A DNA stretch of 64,000 bases from Zanthoxylum bungeanum (lineage: Eukaryota > Streptophyta > Magnoliopsida > Sapindales > Rutaceae). The position numbers and the translations under genes were made by a program. Shown piece after piece: positions 57,915 to 64,000 of this stretch. The stretch spans positions 1,248,501 to 1,312,500 of the forward strand of contig SKCR01032772.1 in NCBI GenBank assembly GCA_019454045.1. The letters run 5' to 3'. Under the pieces are notes generated by a model. It did not search any database. It had not been told where the DNA came from and saw only the letters and a program-made list of their open reading frames with translations. Numbering within the stretch: the stretch's first letter is position 1; every line of letters starts with the position of its first letter.

Positions 57915-59315
57915 ATGAATTATTCCCCTGTGGAGGAAATGACAAGGACTCAGTTGAGGAGGCACCAAAGAAACTATGGTCGTCTGATGCACCGACAAGG
58001 CGAAGCAAAGGCCACCACAGGCCGTAGTCCGTGTATCATAGGAAAAGCTGAAGCAAACAAAAAAGAAAGTAACAGCAAAGAAGGAACTGAGACGGATTGT
58101 GGTGAACGCAATAAATTCGGCAGACGGAAGTAGGATGAAACAGGCGATGAGGAGCCGCTTATCATCATTCAGTTCGGTAGTATGCCGCCAGTTGTGGCTA
58201 ACCATTACCTGTTGCCTGGAAAATTCGAAGGGAATAACAACGGGGAAGCTGGAACGAGCGAAGACGTCTACGAGGGTGACGGAACTGAATTCGCAGCACT
58301 CTCGATAACAGATAAAGAGGCTTCAGATGAGGAAATGACCGACGTAGAAGAAGAAATAGACATCAAGACCGAATCAAGGAGAATGAGAATTTCACAGAAT
58401 CGGTTTCTCATGGAATTATATGAAGCCGGCAATCCCGCAGTCCGGACATTGGGAGAGGACTTAGGACGATACCCGTTCCTTGTTCTGTATGGGACACCTA
58501 AGATAAAGAGGGCCATCACCAGAGCCGAAAAGCAAAGAATGACTGTTAATCATGTCTCCCAGGATGCGCCAGCCATGTTGCCACTTTCTGGATGGGGTAT
58601 AAAGGAAAAATCACCTCAAGATAACAACGAGGGCGAGCAGACAATGGAAATAGGGCTATCAGGTAAAGTGGTTTTCCCGAAGCCACCAGCTCAAATGACA
58701 AAGCATCTACGACCACTATACGTGAAGGCAAAGGCTAATGGGATCCCCGTCTCTAAAGTGCTAATTGATAACGGGGCAGCCATCAATGCAATATCAGTAA
58801 GAATACTGGGGCGTTTGGCCAAATCCGAAGAAGATCTCCTCCCCACAGAAGTAGTGCTCACTAGTTTTAACGGAGGAGCGACGACGGTAAAGGGGGTTAT
58901 CCCGTTGGATCTGCAAGTGGGAAGTACTACGAAGACAGTAGTATTTTTCGTCATAGATGGGCCGACCATATATAATATGCTCCTAGGACGAGACTGGATA
59001 CACGGCAGTCGATGCATCCCTTCATCCATTCATCAATGCCTAGTCTTCTGGAACCAAAGGGACGAGGTAGAAATAGTGCACGCCGACAACAATCACTTCG
59101 CTGCAGAGACAAATTCGGCCGAATACTTCATGTACGAAGGGACCTATGGGCCGACCAGAGTTTTGAATGAAGGAGAAGGTCCGACCATTGTAGCTCAGAA
59201 TGACGAGCCGTACCGCGCAGGGTTGCTAGACGATTTTTTCGCACAAACGAGACCAACCACAGTGGTCCTCGGAGAACCAACACACAGCGGTTCGAATGAA
59301 GTACGACCAGAATAA
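57915..59315 (+). pseudogene. Tat element Gag-protease region
   Basis: It is in the same frame as gag, after the stop at 57903 and another at 58131-58133. The aspartic protease core is at about 58750-59010: VSKVLIDNGAAINAISVRIL (active-site Asp in DNG), then TTKTVVFFVIDGPTIYNMLL and GRDWIH. It cleaves the polyprotein. The frame ends at 59315 and overlaps the RT frame by 20 bp. Confidence 0.85.
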
Positions 59316-60999
59316 AGAGCAAGCTGCCCTTGCGGTCTCCAAGGCCAGGTTATTGGCCTATGTGGTAGAACGAATGAATGAAGATGAATCACAGGCTGCT
59401 ATTTCGGCCTTAAGAGACAAATTGCTGGCACACCAGATGGAGGACAAAATAAAGGAACTATATGGAATAGACTGCTTGATGGAAGGGGAAGAGTCAATAG
59501 ACGAGGAGTACGCTCTGAACGGACGACGCAAGACAAACATCTCAAGAGAGCAAGATGCTTTGGAAGAGGTAAACCTGGGGAACGAGCACGATAGGCGCAT
59601 AACTTACGTCAGCAAAGAATTGGGGGACCAGGTACGCGAAAAGCTGTTTCGTTTCTTGCGAGAATATAAAGATTGTTTTGCATGGGATTACAATGAGATG
59701 CATGTCTTAGACAGAACGTTGGTAGAGCATAGGCTGCCAATTACGCCAAGCCATAGGCCTCATAGGCAGCTCCCCCGAAGGTTTGCTCCTAATGTCATGC
59801 CTAATATTAAGAAAAAGGTTGAACGACTGTTAGAGGCAAAATTCATTAGGACGACCAGATATGTGGAATGGTTGTTGAATATCGTTCCAGTTAGGAAAAA
59901 GAATGGAAAGATAAGGATCTGTATAGACTTCAGGAACTTGAACCTAGCAACGCCAAAGGACCAATACCCAATGCCGACGGTCGATTCCCTAATAGATTCC
60001 ACGGCGGGGTATCAAGTGTACTCATTCATGGATGGGTATGCGGGCTATAATCAGATTTATATCGCCGAGGACGATGTACATAAAACAGCCTTCAGATGTC
60101 CGGGCTCTTTAGGATGTTATGAGTGTGTAGTAATGCCATTTGGCCTGAAAAACATTGGTGCCACATATCAGCGGGCCATGAATTTGATCTTTCATGACAT
60201 GATCGGTGAATTTGTAGAAGTATATGTGGACGATATAGTGGCTAAATCCGTGACTACGGACAAGCATTTTGGCCATTTAACATCGGCCTTTGAGCGAATG
60301 AGGAAGTTCAAACTAAAGCTGAACCGTGCCAAATGTGCTTTTGGGGTGTGCGCATGCAATTTCCTAGGGTTTCTAGTACACCAACGGGGAATCGAGATAG
60401 ACGCTAACAAATCTCGAGCGATCACCGAAGCCTCGCCACCCCGAAATAAAAAAGAGTTGCAGAGGTTTTTAGGCCAAATTAACTTCTTAAGGCGATTTAT
60501 TTCCAATTATGCAGGGAAAACAAAAGTCTTTTCCTCCTTACTAAAGTTAAAAGGCAAGGACGAATTCGTCTGGACCGATGAGCATCAACAAGCATTTGAT
60601 AGTCTGAAGAAGTACTTGTCACGACCGCCGGTGATGGTACCTCCAGTGCCAGGAAAGCCAATAAAGCTGTACATAGCGGCTGAGGAACAGTCCATAGCTG
60701 GGATGATCGCGCAAAATGACGACACGAACGTTGAGAGAGCCATTTACTACATCAGCAAACAATTGCTGAATTATGAATGTAATTATTCTCCTATGGAGAA
60801 ACTATGTTTGGCTTTGCACTTCACATGTACTAAACTACGAGTCTACCTTAGGCCGAGCATTGTATATCTGATTACAAGAATTAATATAATAAAGTACATA
60901 TTTTCTCGTCCTATCTTGCATCAAAGAGTCGGTTTCTGGTCACTATCACTTTCAGAGTTCGACATACGGCATGAACCCCAGAAAGCCGTCAAAAATTAG
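59296..60999 (+). pseudogene. Tat element reverse transcriptase and RNase H
   Basis: A 567-codon open frame. RT motifs in order: VPVRKKNGKIRICIDFRNLN, YQVYSFMDGYAGYNQI, the VVMPFGLKNIGATYQRAM segment and catalytic YVDD in VEVYVDDIVAK (about 60215-60245). The connection FLGQINFLRRFISNYAG follows, then a gypsy RNase H that is degenerate (IKLYIAAEEQSIAGMI in place of the usual Asp-rich start). The ATG at 59296 lies inside the protease frame, shifted by one. The frame stops at TAG 60997-60999, in the middle of a well-conserved sequence. Confidence 0.92.
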
Positions 61000-61002
61000 G
61001 CT

Positions 61003-61470
61003 TTGGCCGATTTTTTGGCTGATCATCCATGTTTGAGCACAACCAGGGAAAGGGAAATGGATCTGGATGAATGCAGCCTAAAACCGTGGACGATGTATTT
61101 CGACGGATCCAGCACGATGAGGAGAGCTGGAATAGGGATAGTCTTGGTCAGCCCATTAAGAGAATCTTTCCGATTCTTAGTCAAGATAAACGGGTATTGC
61201 ACTAATAATCAGGCCGAATACGAAGCCTTGATACTGGGGTTAGAAAAGCTCCTCGACATGGGAGTAACCCATGTTTCCATCAAAGGGGATTCGCAGCTCG
61301 TAATCTAACAAGTAATGGGTATTTTTAAATGCCAGAGCCCATCAGTCATGGCATTATTGGACGTGGCCAAAAAGTTGGTAGAACGATTTGATCATGCCGA
61401 ACTGGAATATATTCCAAGGGCGAAGAACGAATTGGCCAATAGTTTAGCCCAAGCAGCATCCGGGTACAAA
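61003..61470 (+). pseudogene. Tat element second RNase H (archaeal-type, aRNH)
   Basis: The domain begins MYFDGSSTMRRAGIGIVLVS (first Asp), continues with NNQAEYEALILGLEKL (Glu) and IKGDSQLVI (Asp), and ends in KNELANSLAQAASG. The last acidic residue, usually Asp in an ADxLA motif, reads Asn here, consistent with a point change that kills activity. An in-frame TAA lies at 61306-61308. This extra RNase H between the RT-RNase H and integrase is diagnostic of Tat elements. Confidence 0.88.
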
Positions 61471-61499
61471 CAGACAAACATAGGCGGGGTGTACAGGAA

Positions 61500-62900
61500 C
61501 GAAGAGGTTGATCCAGCCCTCATGAGACGAGCTAAAACTACAAATTTCATGGTCATCAAAGCCGAGACGAAGGACGATTGGAGAAACGAGATCAAGACAT
61601 TCCTAAAACAACCCGGAGTAGGTCAGGATCGAAGGCTAAAACTTAAAGCCTTGAACTACATAGTGTCAGGAGACGTGCTCTATAAGAAACGACAGGATGG
61701 GTTGTTGTTAAAGTGCGTAGGGCCATCCGAATCCAAAATCATCATGGCCGAAGTACATGAAGGCATTTTTGGGCACACCAAGCCGGGATAAAGATGAGAT
61801 GGTTGATTATACGAAGCGGCTATTACTGGCCAAAGATAAGAGAGTCGTGTATCTCGTATGCCAATGGATGTATTGCTTGTCAGAAGCACGAGCCTATTCA
61901 GAGGGCTCCAGCAACTGAGATGATCCCAATCATTAAACCGTGGCCATTTATAGGATGGGCAATAGACTTGATAGGGAAGATTTACCCTGCATCAAGCAAG
62001 AGGCATACTTTCATCATCGTTGCCACCGACTTTTTTACCAAATGGGTGGAAGCCATCCCAGTTGTAGAAATTTCCCAAGAGCATATCATCAAGTTCATAA
62101 AGGAACATATAATTCACCGATTTGGTATACCACGGACAATAATGGTAGATCATGGTACTTCATTAAATGGTGAAAAGGTGAAAGACTTCCTGAGCGAATA
62201 CGGAGTCCAGTTAGTAAACACTACCCCCTATTACCCTCAGTCAAATGGTCAAGCAGAATCGTCCAACAAGACCCTTAAATGATTGATTTGGAAGATGGTG
62301 ACAGACAACGCCAGACGATGGGATGAACACTTGAGTCAGGCTTTATGGGCCTATAGAACGTCACCGCGAACGAGTACTTCAGTAACGCCGTTCCAGTTAG
62401 TATACGGTCAGGAGGCTGTGCTTCCAGTGGAAATGAACATTGAGTCTACCAGTGTGATGCTGCAAGAAAAAATGACACGAGAAGACTACGATGAGGCGAT
62501 GATCCAGAACTTATTGGAATTGGACGACCTCAGATGTGATACGCTAGATCGTCTGGAAGCACAAAAAAGAAGGATAGCCAAGGAATACAACCTTAGAGTA
62601 CTTGCTAAGTCGTTCAGAAAGGGCGAATTAGTGTGGAAGACTGTATTGCCACTTGGTTCTAAGGACCCGTCATATGGCAAATGGTCGCCCAATTGGGAAG
62701 GCCCATTTGTAGTAAAAAAACATGTTGCCAAATGGAGTCTATCATTTACAAGACATAAAAGGAAGGGTGCATGCAAGAGCGATAAACGGATAATACCTAA
62801 AGAAATACGTGCCCTCATTATGGGAGCACGAAAATATTCAACTGCAATAATGATTGTTTTCATTGATAAGGGACGAAAATATCCTAAAAGTACAAAATAG
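61500..62900 (+). pseudogene. Tat element integrase
   Basis: The zinc-binding HHCC domain spans about 61745-61890 (VHEGIFGH, then GCIACQKHEP) and is crossed by a 2-bp insertion near 61777 that shifts the frame. The core has Asp in AIDLIGKIYP, Asp in TIMVDHGTSLNG and Glu in SNGQAESSNKTLK. A TGA lies at 62280-62282. After it comes LWAYRTSPRTSTSVTPFQLV, the C-terminal part with EYNLRVLAKSF, and the KWSPNWEGPFVV core typical of gypsy integrases. It inserts element DNA into the genome. The frame ends at 62900. Confidence 0.9.
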
Positions 62901-63006
62901 ACGATACAACGTCTTACAATACATAAATATATTAACTTTGGCCCAAAGACCGCCTGAAATCCCCAGGTAATTCTTTAATGGCTGAGAGCGTCTCCCTCCT
63001 CTGGCG
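62901..63006. other. Spacer between integrase and antisense ORF
   Basis: About 100 bp of convergent 3' ends with no further feature. Confidence 0.5.
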
Positions 63007-63998
63007 TCATTCGTCCCGTATTCCCACACTCACTGCATCCAAGTCGGCCAGGTTTTTCTCAAAGTCAATACGGGCCAAACCTCCATATTCAGCCATCGAT
63101 TGTTCCACCTCCTTCACTTGAGCAACGAGGGTCCTCCTTTTAGCCTCCTTCTTCATCCGGCTTTCCTCGAGACAGCATTGAATTTCTTTTAACTGTCGCT
63201 CCAGGTCCACGAAGACCGATTCCTCGGTCACCATCTCTTCTGTGGTATCTTTCATGGCCTGATGTAGCGTCCCAAGAGATTCACGGAGTATTTCCTTTCT
63301 CGCTACGGAAGAGCGAAGTCCAACCTTCTGGCTATGAACAATACGGTATCGAGAGAGAAGGTTCGATATGCCATCTTGCATCTCCTGGAGGAAAAGTCGA
63401 TCATCCACAGGTATTGGCAATGCAGGGAGGGCCAATAATCGACTTAATTCGGAGGAACACCGGTCCAATTGAAGGACGTTATCAGGCTGAACAGCTTGGC
63501 TAACCTCCAGTTCAGCGAAAGAAGCATATTGACCGAGGATCTCCCGAAGCCCCTCCAAATTTGTGCTCGTACTGACTGAGGGCGAGGGTGGCCGAAAAGA
63601 GGTAGAGGACATTTGTCCCAAAAGGTCCAAAAGATTTTGGACCGACTGCAGCAATGGATCAGGCACCTACACATAAAGAAAGAATTAGCAAAGGAAGCAA
63701 AATACCACAAGTCAAAAGAAGAGGGAAAAGAACCCACCACCTCAGAATCGGAGCTAGAAGGCTGATCCGCCCGTGTCTCAAATGCTCCAGCTGCTGGCTG
63801 CACCAGTTCTTGTCCTGAGGAAAATGGATGCTGGGGGACAACAGCTGATAGCTGCGCGGTCTGAGGAGAAGTCGGCCGAGGGGGAGATGCCGATGGCAAA
63901 ATGGGAGACTCAGCCCGAAAAAGAAGCGGTTGTTCGGAAATGACTGGTGCTTGGACTGATTGAGCAGGAGCCATGGACGGAGCAACTACGAGAGCCAA
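63007..63998 (-). CDS. Spliced antisense ORF of the Tat element (2 exons, 5' partial)
   Basis: Exon 1 (63998-63741 visible) encodes a Pro/Ser/Gln-rich segment; the frame is open at the window edge and an in-frame ATG lies near 63974. A GT donor (63740-63739, GAG|GTGGTGGG) and an AG acceptor (63668-63667, TTTATGTGTAG|GTG) bound a 74-bp pyrimidine-rich intron. Exon 2 (63666-63007) adds 219 residues, joining in phase at SDSE|VPDPLLQ. Exon 2 is Leu/Glu-rich with heptad-like stretches (VFVDLERQLKEIQCCLEESR) and ends at TGA. No catalytic family is recognised. Antisense ORFs between pol and the 3' LTR are known in some Tat elements (for example Retand and Grande); their function is unknown. Unlike gag-pol it has no visible lesion. 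Confidence 0.7.
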
Positions 63999-64000
63999 AG

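Larger units (their letters stand above)
55337..64000 (+). mobile_element. Tat-clade Ty3/gypsy retrotransposon (left 8.7 kb, 3' end outside)
   Basis: Order: LTR (55337-55842), PBS, gag, protease, RT, RNase H, second archaeal-type RNase H, integrase, then an ORF on the opposite strand. The second RNase H and the antisense ORF are hallmarks of the Tat clade (Retand/RIRE2/Grande type). Gag-pol carries seven in-frame stops and at least three frame changes, but all domains are recognisable. The 3' LTR is beyond 64000, so no TSD can be checked. Confidence 0.88.

Overview
The window is nuclear DNA from a flowering plant, very probably a eudicot. It holds one recognisable host gene, the 5' part of a WIT2-like gene on the minus strand at 1-887, with its leader and a 5'UTR intron to about 1790. 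The remaining ~62 kb is AT-rich intergenic DNA packed with nested transposable elements. I found no tRNA or rRNA gene and no prokaryotic feature. All boundaries were read by eye from terminal dinucleotides, target-site duplications (TSDs), primer-binding sites (PBS), polypurine tracts (PPT) and matches between copies.

Layout from left to right. WIT2-like gene (1-1790). hAT-type MITE (2054-2400). Ty1/copia element A, minus strand, as a partial tandem (3121-10451); its gag-pol is one frame broken by three stops. A Sire-like copia LTR, minus strand (10479-20709), split by a 9.1-kb gag-only Ty3/gypsy element TE1 (11481-20599, TSD ATAAC). SINE-bearing intergenic DNA (20710-23487). 5' part of a Sire-like copia element (23488-26484). 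A three-level gypsy nest: ME (26776-51320, minus) holds an Athila-like solo LTR (31301-32601, TSD TCTGG) in its gag and is split by OE (33329-51065, plus, TSD GTAAG), whose gag is split by IE (37679-45633, minus, TSD ATACY). Two AT-rich LTR-like arms in inverted orientation (51322-53801), one carrying a hAT MITE (52259-52481). A truncated copia LTR (53802-54277). The left 8.7 kb of a Tat-clade Ty3/gypsy element, plus strand (55337-64000), with gag, protease, RT, RNase H, a second RNase H, integrase and a spliced antisense ORF.

TE1, OE, IE and ME all lack pol; where pol would be expected they carry tandem arrays, so they must have moved using enzymes made by other elements. TE1, OE and IE are relatives: they share the LTR layout, a tRNA-Arg-type PBS, a PPT, a conserved splice-donor-like site in the LTR, a repeated 5' leader and a diverging 3' array. 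The most unusual items are the spliced antisense ORF of the Tat element, the fusion of an OE LTR promoter and leader directly to a hAT BED-finger start codon, complementary deletions in the two LTRs of IE, and a CGTTCGAACG-type module shared by copia and gypsy LTRs.
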